From: Mycolicibacterium sp. CBMA 234
Lineage (GTDB): Bacteria; Actinomycetota; Actinomycetes; Mycobacteriales; Mycobacteriaceae
DNA: 64,000 nt
Reading direction: 5' to 3'
Assembly: GCF_009729415.1 (NCBI RefSeq)
Contig: NZ_MPKW01000033.1
Location: 186,001-250,000, forward strand
Position 1 is the stretch's first letter; every line of letters starts with the position of its first letter. The translations under genes were made by a program, and so were the position numbers. Shown piece by piece: positions 32,956-41,459 of the stretch. The notes under the pieces are model-generated. The model was not told the origin of the DNA. It was given only the letters and a program-made list of their open reading frames with translations, and did no database searches.

Positions 32956-34004
32956 AGCCCTATCGCGTCGTTCAATGGACGACCGGCAATGTCGGCAAGA
33001 GCTCGGTCAAAGCCCTTGCCGCACATCCGGATGTGGAACTCGTCGGCTGCTACGCCTGGTCGCCGGACAAGGCCGGCCGCGACGTCGGCGAACTGTGCGG
33101 GATCGAGCCAGTCGGGGTCACCGCCACCAACGATGTCGCGGCACTGCTCGCGCAGAAGCCCGACTGTGTGGTGTACAACCCCATGTGGATCGACGTCGAC
33201 GAAGTCGTGCGCATCCTGGAGGCCGGCGTCAATGTCGTTGCGACAGCGTCGTTCATCACCGGACACAACCTGGGCCGCGACCGGGATCGCATCGTCGAGG
33301 CGTGCGGCGTCGGTGGCTCGACCATGTTCGGCTCCGGAGTCAGCCCGGGTTTCGCAGAACTCCTGGCGATCGTCGGCGCGATGGCGTGCGACCGGGTCGA
33401 CAAGGTGACGATCGCCGAGTGCGCCGACACCACCTTCTACGACTCCCCCGCCACCGAAATCCCTTGCGGCTTCGGCATGCCGATCGATTCCCCTGACCTA
33501 CCGCCGATGGCCGCCGCAGGCACCGCGATCTTCGGCGAGGCGGTGCGGCTACTCGCCGACTCGCTGGGCGTCGAGCTCGACGAGGTCCGATGTGAGGCCG
33601 AATATGCCCAGACGACAGCCGATCTCGATCTCGGGTCGTGGACCATCGCGAAGGGCTGCGTCGCCGGCGTCGCAGCGAGCTGGCAAGGTGTGGCCGCCGG
33701 CAAGACCGTCGTCGAACTCAAGGTGCGCTGGCGCAAAGGCCAGTCACTCGATCCCGATTGGCAGCTCGACCCCGACGCCTGGACCATCACCATCGACGGT
33801 CGCCCGACCGTCACCATGAAGGTCGGCTTCCTGCCGCCGCCGGACTTCCAGGCGACGACCATGGCCGAATTCATGACCCTCGGCCACATCATGACCGCGA
33901 TGCCCGCCATCAACGCCATCCCGGCCGTGGTCGGAGCCGCACCCGGCATCGCCACCTACAACGACCTGCCGCTGACCCTACCGCGAATGAAAGGCCTTGC
34001 ATGA
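32952..34004 (+). CDS. DapB-like NAD(P)-binding oxidoreductase
   Basis: Protein (350 aa) of the dihydrodipicolinate-reductase-like/2,4-diaminopentanoate-dehydrogenase-like group common in mycobacteria. The N-terminal Rossmann motif is VVQWTTGNVGKSSVKAL. A conserved GSGVSPGFAELLAIV segment (about residues 120-135) and the C-terminal PRMKGLA follow. Members are usually annotated by fold only. Here it probably acts on an intermediate handled by the neighbouring P450 and SDR. The chosen ATG overlaps the ferredoxin stop; the much longer open frame upstream is a shadow. Confidence 0.82.
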   Translation: MKPYRVVQWTTGNVGKSSVKALAAHPDVELVGCYAWSPDKAGRDVGELCGIEPVGVTATNDVAALLAQKPDCVVYNPMWIDVDEVVRILEAGVNVVATASFITGHNLGRDRDRIVEACGVGGSTMFGSGVSPGFAELLAIVGAMACDRVDKVTIAECADTTFYDSPATEIPCGFGMPIDSPDLPPMAAAGTAIFGEAVRLLADSLGVELDEVRCEAEYAQTTADLDLGSWTIAKGCVAGVAASWQGVAAGKTVVELKVRWRKGQSLDPDWQLDPDAWTITIDGRPTVTMKVGFLPPPDFQATTMAEFMTLGHIMTAMPAINAIPAVVGAAPGIATYNDLPLTLPRMKGLA

Positions 34005-34756
34005 AAGAAGGATTCGAGGACCGGGTGGCTCTGATCACCGGAGCCGGCTCGGGCATCGGACGCGCTACCGCCCTGGCCTTCGCCAAGGCAGGCGCCCGCG
34101 TCGTCGCCACCGACATCAACGGCGACGCGGCCACAGAGACCGCGGAATTGATCGGCGACGCCGCCATTGCCATTGCCTCGGACATCTCCGACGAGGAGTC
34201 CGTCGCGCGCGCGGTGACCGCAGCCCTCGACACCTACGGCCACATCGACGTGCTGTCCAACAGCGCGGGCGTCATCGACACCATGGCGCTACCCGCAGAT
34301 ACCACGCTCGCCGAATGGGACCGGGTCATCCGGATCAACCTGACCGGCACCTTCATCGTGACGCATGCGGTACTCCCCCACATGCTCGACCAGCAGCGTG
34401 GCGTCATCGTCAACACCGGCTCGGCCGCCGGAGTCCGCGGCGGGTCTGCCGGCGCCGCGTACACCGCCTCCAAGCACGGCGTGATCGGCCTGACCCGCAA
34501 CATCGCCTGGTCGTACGCCAAGGACGGGATCCGGTGCAACGCGATCCTGCCCGGTCCCACGTTGACCGGAATCACCAGCAGCATCAGCGGATTCAACGAG
34601 ACGGGTCAGGCGCGCCTGACACCGATCATCTCGGCGGCTCCGAACATTGCCCTACCCGAGCAGATGGCCGACGTGATCGTCTTCCTGGCCTCCGATGCCG
34701 CGGCATTCGTCAACGGCGCGATCGTGGCGGCCGACGGAGGGTGGTCGGCGGGCTGA
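34001..34756 (+). CDS. Short-chain dehydrogenase/reductase (SDR)
   Basis: Classical SDR (251 aa), last gene of the ten-gene run. Cofactor motif TGAGSGIG at residues 14-21, NSAG at about residue 87, catalytic Ser in NTGSAAG and the YxxxK pair in AAYTASKHG. The ATG at 34001 is eight bases before the end of the previous gene's stop region (ATGA overlap). It likely oxidises a secondary alcohol in the pathway. Confidence 0.92.
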   Translation: MKEGFEDRVALITGAGSGIGRATALAFAKAGARVVATDINGDAATETAELIGDAAIAIASDISDEESVARAVTAALDTYGHIDVLSNSAGVIDTMALPADTTLAEWDRVIRINLTGTFIVTHAVLPHMLDQQRGVIVNTGSAAGVRGGSAGAAYTASKHGVIGLTRNIAWSYAKDGIRCNAILPGPTLTGITSSISGFNETGQARLTPIISAAPNIALPEQMADVIVFLASDAAAFVNGAIVAADGGWSAG

Positions 34757-34768
34757 CGCCCGCCCACC
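34740..34768. terminator. Hairpin between converging operons
   Basis: GGCGGGC and its complement around a TGAC loop (34747-34764), extended by GGTG/CACC outside a small bulge. It covers the SDR stop codon and lies between the plus-strand ten-gene operon and the minus-strand DUF1330 gene. It is plausibly a shared terminator. Confidence 0.5.
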
Positions 34769-34780
34769 ATCACGCCACCG

Positions 34781-35071
34781 TCAGGCCCCGAAGCCCGCCA
34801 AGATCACCGCATTGCAGTCAGCAGCCGACTGGCGGATCTTCGCCGCCGCCTGGTACGCGTCCGATTCGTACCAGGCACGGGCGGCGTCCACCGACTCGAA
34901 CTCCAGTACCACGGTCTGGTTGCCATGCCAGCTGCCCTCAAGCACCTGCGGGTTCTGGTCCACCGACACGACGGTGGCAGACGACATGGCCTTGCCGGCC
35001 AGCTTGGCGTATTCTGCCATGCCAGCGGGGTCCTTGACGTCCTCGGTGAGGATCACATATCCCTTGGCCAC
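34781..35071 (-). CDS. DUF1330 family protein
   Basis: Small protein (96 aa) with the ferredoxin-like alpha/beta fold of DUF1330. Typical segments are KGYVILTEDVKDPAGMAEY, VLEGSWHGNQTVVLEFES and AARAWYESDAYQAAAKIR. The family function is unknown; relatives occur in catabolic operons, perhaps as small enzymes or stabilisers related to dimeric alpha-beta barrel proteins. It is third in an operon after a P450 and a ferredoxin. Confidence 0.9.
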   Translation of the reverse strand: MAKGYVILTEDVKDPAGMAEYAKLAGKAMSSATVVSVDQNPQVLEGSWHGNQTVVLEFESVDAARAWYESDAYQAAAKIRQSAADCNAVILAGFGA

Positions 35072-35080
35072 TCGAATTCC

Positions 35081-35272
35081 TTACTCTTTGTTTTTGATTG
35101 CTTGTTCGGGGCAGTTCACCATGGCATCGCGAACCGCGACTTCCAGATCAGCCGATACCTCCGAAGGGTCGGCGACCGCATAACCGTCGTCGGTCATGCT
35201 GAAGACATCGGGGCACAGCGTCAGGCACATGCCGTGGCCACGGCACCGGTCTTCATCGACAACAACCTTCAT
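35081..35272 (-). CDS. 3Fe-4S-type ferredoxin
   Basis: P450-partner ferredoxin (63 aa) with ligands in RCRGHGMCLTLCP and NCPEQAI. The ATG at 35272 overlaps the P450 stop by four bases, so it is the evident redox partner of that P450. It closely resembles the ferredoxin at 17650. Confidence 0.93.
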   Translation of the reverse strand: MKVVVDEDRCRGHGMCLTLCPDVFSMTDDGYAVADPSEVSADLEVAVRDAMVNCPEQAIKNKE

Positions 35273-36558
35273 GACGCGCTCCCGGCAGGATCGAATTCGA
35301 GGTGGAGATCGATGATGCCACGCAGAATGTACGTCGGAATGTATTGGTACTGGCGGCTTCCCGCGGGCCCATGGTGCGCCTCGGAGATCCGGATATCCGC
35401 CGTACGGTCCAGCAGCCGCTCCAGCGCCACGCGCGTCTCCGCCCGCGCCAAGGGCGCACCTGGGCAGCTGTGGATACCGCGCCCGAACGCCAGATGCTGG
35501 CGGGCGTTCTTCCGCTCGGCGTCGAAGCTGTCGGGATCCTCGAAGCGCCGCGGATCGCGGTTGGCTGCACCGTTGATCACCATCAGCGTGCAGCCCGCGC
35601 CGATCTCCTCGTCACCGATCGTGGTCGGCACCCGGGAGAGCCGGAAGTCACCCTTCACCGGGCTCTCGATCCGCAGGCACTCCTCGATGAAGTTCGGGAG
35701 CAGACTGCGATCGCCGCGGAGCTTGGCCTGGATGTCGGGCTGCTCGCCGATCACCTTCAGCGCCGTACTGAGGAGCCGGACCGTGGTCTCCTGCCCCGCC
35801 GAGAACACGTTCGTGGCCACCCGGACCACGTCGTCCACCGTCGGCATGGTCCCGTCCGGGAACGTCGCCGTCGCCAGACCCGTCAGCACATCGTCGCGAG
35901 GTTCGCTGCGGCGATCCTCGACGTACACCGCGAACGCCTCGTAGAGATATTCGAAAGGCGTTTTGGACAGCGTCTTTTCGTCGGTGCTGCCGAGGCCACC
36001 ACCGTGCGTACCCTTCGCGAGGCGCTCGAGCAGTTCGGGGCAGTCCTCGTCCGGAACGCCGAGCAGGTCGGCGATGACGCGCAGCGTGAACGGCCCGGCG
36101 AACCCCTTGATGAACTCACCCGCGCCCGGGGCCAGGAAGTCACCCAGCATGTCATCGGCGATCCGCCACATCGCGTCCTCGTTCTCCTTGAGGCGCTTGG
36201 GGGTGATCAGCCGCATCAGCAGGGCGCGGTGATTGGTGTGCGTCGGCGGGTCCAGCGTGGGCAACTGGTCGCTGTACGGAATTTCGTCCCGGTGCTTCTC
36301 GATGAGCTCGCTGACGTCGTCACCCTCGAGCGGGACCGGGAAACCCGGGAACGGGCCCGTCACCGAGATGCACGACGAGAACGTGTCGGCGTCGTTGTAG
36401 ACGTCGACCGCCTCCTGCCAGCCGGTGACCATCGTGACGCCGTAGTGGTCTTCGCGGGCCACCGGGCATTTGTTGCGCAGGGCCTCGTAAAACGGGTACG
36501 GGTCGTCGGTCAGCCGATCATCCCGGAAGAAATCGACCGCGCTGAGGTCTTCCGACAC
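35269..36558 (-). CDS. Cytochrome P450
   Basis: P450 monooxygenase (429 aa), a paralog of the P450 at 13250. I-helix SAGQETT, ExxR in EECLRIESP, heme loop FGRGIHSCPG with thiolate Cys365. I place the start at the GTG 36558 (VSEDLSAVDFF), preceded by GGAGGAAAG. The longer frame would begin inside the operator palindrome. A perfect TGAGAAT palindrome lies 28 bases upstream. It is the first gene of a P450-ferredoxin-DUF1330 operon. Confidence 0.94.
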   Translation of the reverse strand: MSEDLSAVDFFRDDRLTDDPYPFYEALRNKCPVAREDHYGVTMVTGWQEAVDVYNDADTFSSCISVTGPFPGFPVPLEGDDVSELIEKHRDEIPYSDQLPTLDPPTHTNHRALLMRLITPKRLKENEDAMWRIADDMLGDFLAPGAGEFIKGFAGPFTLRVIADLLGVPDEDCPELLERLAKGTHGGGLGSTDEKTLSKTPFEYLYEAFAVYVEDRRSEPRDDVLTGLATATFPDGTMPTVDDVVRVATNVFSAGQETTVRLLSTALKVIGEQPDIQAKLRGDRSLLPNFIEECLRIESPVKGDFRLSRVPTTIGDEEIGAGCTLMVINGAANRDPRRFEDPDSFDAERKNARQHLAFGRGIHSCPGAPLARAETRVALERLLDRTADIRISEAHHGPAGSRQYQYIPTYILRGIIDLHLEFDPAGSAS

Positions 36559-36585
36559 CTTTCCTCCATTCCAAGCAAGCTCAGA

Positions 36586-36602
36586 TGAGAATATCATTCT
36601 CA
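36586..36602. promoter_or_regulatory. TGAGAAT-N3-ATTCTCA operator (perfect)
   Basis: TGAGAATATCATTCTCA, perfect also in one further base on each side. It is 28 bases upstream of the P450 GTG. It is the only regulatory element seen in the 92-base gap to the TauD-like gene. Confidence 0.8.
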
Positions 36603-36650
36603 TTCTTGATGATTAGATTTCCATAGCGGTTCGCCCGCGTCAATGGAGCG

Positions 36651-37496
36651 TCACTGGATCGGTTCGTCGCCCAGCACGGTGGTGCGCAGCATCTCTCGCG
36701 GCGAGCCGGGGTCGTAGGGGGCAGCGCGGTGCAGCACGCCGCGGTTGTCCCAGATGACGGTGTCCCCCACCGACCACGTGTGGCTGTAGACCTTCCAGCC
36801 GGCCGTAGCCCGCTCGAGCAGTTCCGCAAGCAGCGCACGCCCCTCATCCAGATCCATGCCGACGACATAGTCCGCCGATGCGCCGAGAACCAGCGACTTT
36901 CGTCCACTGCGGTGCGTCCAGACCAGCGGGTGCTCGTGTGTACGCCGCGACCGCCACGTCGCCAGCATCTCCGGCTTGGGATCGGGGGTGACGCGGCGTT
37001 GGGATGCCTCCAGCGAGTGGACCACCCGCAACCGGGCGTAGCGCTCCTGTTCGTCGGTGCTCAGTTCGTCATAGGCACCATAGGAATTGGCGAATTCCGT
37101 CTCGCCACCGCTGGCCGCCACCGCAACAGCCGAGAGCACGGTCGCCTTCTGCGGGCAGGTGTCGTCTACCGGTGTGCAGCCGTCGATGTGCCAGTCGAAC
37201 GTCGCCCGGAGGTAGGCCGCCGAGGCATTCTTGGACGTGTCCAGCGTGATCGGGTAGATGCCCGCGACCGGATGATGACCGTCCGACGAGTGGTCCACAG
37301 CACCGAGTCGGCGACAGAACGCGACCTGCTCATCCGGACCGAGCCGCAAGCCGGGAAAGACCATTACGCCGTTGTCCTCCAGGGCATCCAGCACGGCCGC
37401 AGCAAGTGCGTCGTCGGCCACCAATCGCCCGACATCGATGCCGGCCACCTCCGCCCCGACCGAAGCCGTGAGCTTGTTGAGCGTCAGCAGACTCAT
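36651..37496 (-). CDS. TauD/TfdA-family Fe(II)/2-oxoglutarate dioxygenase
   Basis: Non-heme iron dioxygenase (281 aa, normal length). The iron triad is His103-x-Asp105 in WHIDG and His256 in LHRAAPYD. The 2-oxoglutarate-binding Arg is probably Arg271 in MLRTT. It would hydroxylate a substrate with succinate and CO2 as by-products. It replaces the amidohydrolase found in the equivalent place of the other two Rieske cassettes. The ATG overlaps the upstream small gene stop. Substrate unknown. Confidence 0.92.
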   Translation of the reverse strand: MSLLTLNKLTASVGAEVAGIDVGRLVADDALAAAVLDALEDNGVMVFPGLRLGPDEQVAFCRRLGAVDHSSDGHHPVAGIYPITLDTSKNASAAYLRATFDWHIDGCTPVDDTCPQKATVLSAVAVAASGGETEFANSYGAYDELSTDEQERYARLRVVHSLEASQRRVTPDPKPEMLATWRSRRTHEHPLVWTHRSGRKSLVLGASADYVVGMDLDEGRALLAELLERATAGWKVYSHTWSVGDTVIWDNRGVLHRAAPYDPGSPREMLRTTVLGDEPIQ

Positions 37497-37828
37497 GGCA
37501 CCGGCGCTCCGATGCGATTCATGATGGCATCGGCCGAGTCAGCAGGCTTCTGCGTGCCGAAGATCTCGACGGCCATCGAGACCATGACCATCGAGTAGAT
37601 CAGGTGCAGCAGATTGAGCGCGTCGTCCGGCAGGTCGTCGAGCCCGAACTTGTCGCAGTGGTCGATCGCCTCTTCGAAGCGGGGCGTGAAGGCGTCGTAG
37701 AACTGACGGATCTCCGCCATCGGGGTGTTCAAGCGCATTTCCCAGCGTTCGGGTTCGGTTGGCAGGCACCACTTCTCGGCGAACGGCTCGAATTCGGCGA
37801 AACCACTGGGCAATCTGATCTCCGCCAT
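37493..37828 (-). CDS. Rieske-associated small protein, copy 1
   Basis: Unrecognised protein (111 aa), one of three homologs in this window, each right after a Rieske oxygenase gene. Shared features are [FA]-E-F-EPF-W-LPTEPER near the N-terminus, MAEIRQFYD in the middle and LPDDALNLLHLIYSMVMVS-VE toward the end, predicted to be helical. It has a single Cys near the N-terminus and one in DHCDKFG. It lies two bases after the Rieske gene. It may be an oxygenase accessory or small structural subunit, although it lacks the usual cystatin-like beta-subunit size (about 170 aa). Function unknown. Confidence 0.8.
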   Translation of the reverse strand: MAEIRLPSGFAEFEPFAEKWCLPTEPERWEMRLNTPMAEIRQFYDAFTPRFEEAIDHCDKFGLDDLPDDALNLLHLIYSMVMVSMAVEIFGTQKPADSADAIMNRIGAPVP

Positions 37829-37830
37829 GG

Positions 37831-39090
37831 TCACACCCCCACCGGGGCGCGCTGGGCCTTGTACTGCTCGACCCAATCGACCGACACCTTGTGCAGATGG
37901 CGAACGAGAATCTCCTGATCGGACAGCGGGTAGTCGTCGACGATGTCGTACTCGAGTGCCGCCTGAGTACCGCCGAGCATGCCCGCGTCCTGGAGCGCGA
38001 ACTCCTTGAGCACCACCGAGGCGACCTCATGTTCGATGCGCTCGCGCACCGAACGCGCCGGGTGAAATGCGTTGTACGCCTCGAACTTATGGGTGTTGTG
38101 CGACGTCGGCCAGTAGCGGTACAGCAGATACCAGCCGTGGTAGATCAGGATCTCCAGGTTGGGGAAGATCTGGAAGTTGGTGATGCCCCACGGTTCGATA
38201 CCGCCCGGGTTCAGGCCGGCCGAGAAGTGGGTTTCCGGGGTGCGCCACGGCCCCACCAGGCCACTGCGGGTGACCCGTTCGACGGGGTACATGTAGTCGG
38301 GATCGAGCTTCCAGCGCCGGGTGCCCGCAGTCGACACCAGTCGGTGCGGCCCGTCGATCTGGAAGTGGCCGCACTCGAATGTGGCGTTGGGTTGGCGCAC
38401 TGCGCTGGGCACCTGCTGGGAGTGCAGCGAAGGTACGTGGTAGTACTCCTGGAAGGCATCTGCGAAGATCTTCCAGTTGCTGTTGTTCTCCGCCGCAAAG
38501 TCGTAGCGCTCGGTCATCAACCCGAACGGGTAGTCGTCGAGGGCAGTGATCATCGGGCCGAGGAACTCACGCAGGGTCCAGCGGGGCCCGGGGTCGAAGT
38601 TGATGAAGATGAAGCCGTTCCACACGTCGCAGAGCACGGGCTTGAGCCCGTACCGGGAGCTGTCCAGCCCGAAGAACTCCCCCTCCTGCTGCACGAATGT
38701 CAGGTCACCTTTGAGGTCGTAACGCCAGCCGTGGTACTTGCAGGTGAACTGGCGGCACCCGCCCTTGGTCTCCTCGTTCGGAAAGTCGTTCCACACCAAC
38801 TTGTTTCCGCGGTGGCGGCAGATGTTGTAGAAGGCGCGGATCTGATCGTCCTTGCCCTTCACTACGATCACGGACGTCCGGGCCGCGTCGATCTCCTTGG
38901 TGAAGTAGCTGCCGATCCGCGGCACCTCCTCGATCCGCCCGACGTTGAGCCACGCCTGTTTGAAGACCGCCTCACGTTCGAGTTCGTAGAACTCCGGCGA
39001 AATCGAGTCGCGGAAGGAAATCGGCCCGGTGCCGAGTTCGGGATAGTGCTCGGTCCAGCTGCCTTCTGCCGGCTTGGGCCACTTAGCCAT
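37831..39090 (-). CDS. Rieske non-heme iron oxygenase alpha subunit, copy 1
   Basis: Ring-hydroxylating oxygenase (419 aa). Rieske ligands are Cys91, His93, Cys117 and His120 (CRHRGNK and CKYHGW). The catalytic iron site is in DAFQEYYHVPSLH: bridging Asp211 and ligands His218 and His223. It is about 60-70 percent like the copies at 43059 and 60292 by eye. Its operon also encodes a plant-type ferredoxin reductase (39882), an SDR, a small protein and a TauD enzyme. It could be a mono- or dioxygenase; substrate unknown. Confidence 0.95.
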   Translation of the reverse strand: MAKWPKPAEGSWTEHYPELGTGPISFRDSISPEFYELEREAVFKQAWLNVGRIEEVPRIGSYFTKEIDAARTSVIVVKGKDDQIRAFYNICRHRGNKLVWNDFPNEETKGGCRQFTCKYHGWRYDLKGDLTFVQQEGEFFGLDSSRYGLKPVLCDVWNGFIFINFDPGPRWTLREFLGPMITALDDYPFGLMTERYDFAAENNSNWKIFADAFQEYYHVPSLHSQQVPSAVRQPNATFECGHFQIDGPHRLVSTAGTRRWKLDPDYMYPVERVTRSGLVGPWRTPETHFSAGLNPGGIEPWGITNFQIFPNLEILIYHGWYLLYRYWPTSHNTHKFEAYNAFHPARSVRERIEHEVASVVLKEFALQDAGMLGGTQAALEYDIVDDYPLSDQEILVRHLHKVSVDWVEQYKAQRAPVGV

Positions 39091-39129
39091 GGACTCCTCC
39101 TCGAAGTCGTTGCTTCACTTCGTTTTCCG

Positions 39130-39873
39130 TCACATCACAGCCCCACCGTTGACACCGAGGGTCTGCCCGGTGATGAAGCCGGCCTCCGGCGAGCACAGGA
39201 ATCCGACGGCCGCGGCGATGTCGTCACCGGTACCGAGGTGGCCAACAGGGATGCTGGCCGCCATCTGCTCATTGGGCGGCAGGTTTCCCGCCGCCTGCGA
39301 CTGGTGCTGCATGGGCGTCTCGATGCCCGACGGCGGCACGTTGTTCACGGTGATGCCGGACGGACCATATTCGCGGGCAAGTGATTTCGTCAGCGACAGC
39401 AGCGCGCCCTTGGATGCGGCGTAGTGCGCCATGCCCGGTGATCCGCGCTGCGCGCTGGACGAGGAGATCATCACGATGCGCCCCCAGCCCGCCGCCAGCA
39501 TGTCGGGGACCGCCACCTGGCAACAGTGGAACGTGCCGGTCAGGTTCACATCGATCAGCCGCTGCCAGGATTCGATGGTGATGTCGGTGAATGCCGCGAA
39601 ATCCACCACGCCGGCACTGGTCACCAGAATGTGTACCGGACCGAACTCGCTGCGCACCTTGCCGAAAGCGTCTTCCACCGAAGCACGGTCGCTGACGTCG
39701 ACGGCGATCCCGACCGCCTCCACGCCCTCGGCACGCAGCTCTTCGGCGACCCGCTGTGCGGCTTCACCGTTCAGGTCGAGGACGGCGACCTTGTGTCCTC
39801 GCCGCCCCAGTTCGTGGCACGTCGCCTCACCCATGCCCGATGCACCACCGGTAACCACAGCCACGCGTGTCAT
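39130..39873 (-). CDS. Short-chain dehydrogenase/reductase (SDR)
   Basis: Classical SDR (247 aa). Cofactor motif TGGASGMG at residues 8-15, TSAG near residue 88, and catalytic SSSSAQRGSPGMAHYAASK with the YxxxK pair. It lies between the ferredoxin reductase and the Rieske gene. It is likely to dehydrogenate the hydroxylated or dihydrodiol product. The start was set at the ATG 39873 (MTRVAVVTGG); the longer frame is a shadow of the reductase gene. Confidence 0.92.
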   Translation of the reverse strand: MTRVAVVTGGASGMGEATCHELGRRGHKVAVLDLNGEAAQRVAEELRAEGVEAVGIAVDVSDRASVEDAFGKVRSEFGPVHILVTSAGVVDFAAFTDITIESWQRLIDVNLTGTFHCCQVAVPDMLAAGWGRIVMISSSSAQRGSPGMAHYAASKGALLSLTKSLAREYGPSGITVNNVPPSGIETPMQHQSQAAGNLPPNEQMAASIPVGHLGTGDDIAAAVGFLCSPEAGFITGQTLGVNGGAVM

Positions 39874-39881
39874 GTGCACTC

Positions 39882-40898
39882 CTACTCGTAAACCACTCGG
39901 ACGGTCTTGCTGGTGGGCAAGGACTGGCAGGTCAGCACCCAGCCGTCGGCGACTTCTTCGTCGTCGAGAGCGTCGTTGTTGAGCATGCGGGCACTGCCCT
40001 CGACGATGCGCGCCATACAGGTTCCGCAGGAACCGGTTTCGCACGACGACGGCGCGCGCAGCCCGGCGATGCGGGCCGTCTGCAGCAGCGTGTTGCCCGC
40101 GCGGTACTCCACGGTCGTCTTGCGGCGGTCGAGCTCGATGGTGACCTCCTCGGTCACCGACTCGGCCGCATCAGCCGCGGTGACGGCGGCGATCTGGAAG
40201 CGCTCCAGGTGAATTCGGCTGCGCGGCATTCCGGTCTGCATGACAGCGAATTCCACCGCGTCCATGAACGGCCCCGGTCCGCAGATGTAGTACTCGGCAT
40301 CGCCCGCGTCGGCGATGAAGGACGCGATGGCTTCCGGCTGTACGACGCCGTCGACGTCGTCGAGGTGGTGGCGTACCGTCAGCCGGTCGGGATTCGATTC
40401 CGCCAGTGCGCCAAGGGAATCGGCGAAGATCACCGAGTCGCGACTGCGGTTTGCATAGAACAAGCGGATGCGGCGCGAGGCCCCAGCCAGCGCGGCGCCG
40501 ATCAGTGAGTGGATCGGGGTGATCCCGCTGCCGCCGGCGAAGGCGACAATGTCGCGCTCCCCCTCGCCCAGGACGAACCGCCCCTCGGGCGGAGCCGCGT
40601 CGATGCGATCACCTGCGGCGGCAGTGTCGTTCAGCCAGTTCGAGACCAGCCCTCGGCCATCACGCTTGACGGTGATCTGCAGGTCGTCACCGTTGTGCGG
40701 TGATGACGACATCGAATAGCACCGGCGGTGCTGATCTCCGGCCACCCGCACCCTGAGCGTCAGGAACTGGCCCGCCTGGTAGCGGAACCGGGGCGCACAG
40801 TCGTCGGGGATGTCGAGAACCAGCGACACCGCGTCGCCGGTTTCCCGCACCACCCGCTTGATGCGCAGTGACGCGAAGTCGTCCACAAGATCAGCCAT
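39882..40898 (-). CDS. Oxygenase reductase (FAD/NAD + plant-type 2Fe-2S)
   Basis: Electron-transfer protein (338 aa) of the KshB/PaaE type. FAD motif RCYSMSSSP (about residue 60), NAD part GGSGITPIHS and CGPGPFMDA, and a C-terminal chloroplast-type 2Fe-2S domain CETGSCGTCMAR with a fourth Cys in VLTCQS. It passes electrons from NADH to the Rieske oxygenase of its operon, and may serve the other two, which have no reductase of their own. It is the first gene of the operon, directly behind two MarR-type palindromes. Confidence 0.95.
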   Translation of the reverse strand: MADLVDDFASLRIKRVVRETGDAVSLVLDIPDDCAPRFRYQAGQFLTLRVRVAGDQHRRCYSMSSSPHNGDDLQITVKRDGRGLVSNWLNDTAAAGDRIDAAPPEGRFVLGEGERDIVAFAGGSGITPIHSLIGAALAGASRRIRLFYANRSRDSVIFADSLGALAESNPDRLTVRHHLDDVDGVVQPEAIASFIADAGDAEYYICGPGPFMDAVEFAVMQTGMPRSRIHLERFQIAAVTAADAAESVTEEVTIELDRRKTTVEYRAGNTLLQTARIAGLRAPSSCETGSCGTCMARIVEGSARMLNNDALDDEEVADGWVLTCQSLPTSKTVRVVYE

Positions 40899-40909
40899 CC
40901 CTTCGACAG

Positions 40910-40945
40910 TATCAAGTACTTGTTATTGATATCAAGTGGTTGATA
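40910..40945. promoter_or_regulatory. Two MarR-type operators before reductase operon
   Basis: TATCAAGTACTTGTTA (40910-40925) and TATCAAGTGGTTGATA (40930-40945) are two similar palindromes whose starts are 20 bases apart, about two helical turns. They lie 12-47 bases upstream of the reductase ATG. Related sequences precede two other units (44381 and 49927). The MarR gene lies close by at 41007-41459. Confidence 0.75.
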
Positions 40946-41006
40946 CTGATTCGTCGAAGATGTCTAGGTCAGTGTCAGTTCTCCTGCAACACCGACGATT
41001 TGGCGG

Positions 41007-41459
41007 TCACTCGCCGACGTGATCGTCGATCAGCTTGTGCCCGGTGCCCTGTTCGACGACGCGGGTCAGCAGCCGCTTCAAGGTCTCTTGCTCATCGGCA
41101 GTGAGGACGCCGAATACCGCCTCGTGTGCTTCCACCGCGTCGCTGACGACGGCGGCAGCAGTATCACGCCCCTGGTCGGTCAGGAAGGCCTGCAGAATAC
41201 GGGCGTGTTGGGGATCGGGCTTGCGCTCCACTAACCCACGGTCTTCGAGTGCCTTCAACGCCAACTGCACGCCCTGCGGGGTGATGAGCAACCGGCGCGC
41301 CAGATCCGCGCCAGAAAGCCCGGGTTCGTTGGCGAGTTGGCGCAGCACACCGATCTGAGCGGTGCTGACGCCGTGGCTACGGACAGCTTCGTTCACCGAT
41401 GTCAGCGAGAAGTAGAACGCCTGCTTGAGGTGCCAGAGGAGGTTTTCGTCCAAGTCCAC
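41007..41459 (-). CDS. MarR family transcriptional regulator
   Basis: Winged-helix dimeric regulator (150 aa, GTG start sharing a base with the amidohydrolase stop). The DNA-binding part is LSGADLARRLLITPQGVQLA (recognition region, about residues 47-66), then LEDRGLVERKPDP in the wing. It is the last gene of the operon that opens with the Rieske copy at 44324, so a palindrome at 44381 would make it autoregulatory. It likely responds to a pathway substrate or product. Confidence 0.92.
   Translation of the reverse strand: MDLDENLLWHLKQAFYFSLTSVNEAVRSHGVSTAQIGVLRQLANEPGLSGADLARRLLITPQGVQLALKALEDRGLVERKPDPQHARILQAFLTDQGRDTAAAVVSDAVEAHEAVFGVLTADEQETLKRLLTRVVEQGTGHKLIDDHVGE

Noticed and set aside
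36559..36603. Longer N-terminus for the P450 at 35269
   Set aside because: The upstream ATG lies inside the perfect TGAGAAT palindrome and lacks a ribosome site; the GTG at 36558 follows GGAGGA.
39102..39123. CGAAGT...ACTTCG inverted repeat before Rieske copy 1
   Set aside because: Short arms, wide spacing and no similarity to the two repeated operator types; it lies within an operon between SDR and Rieske genes.
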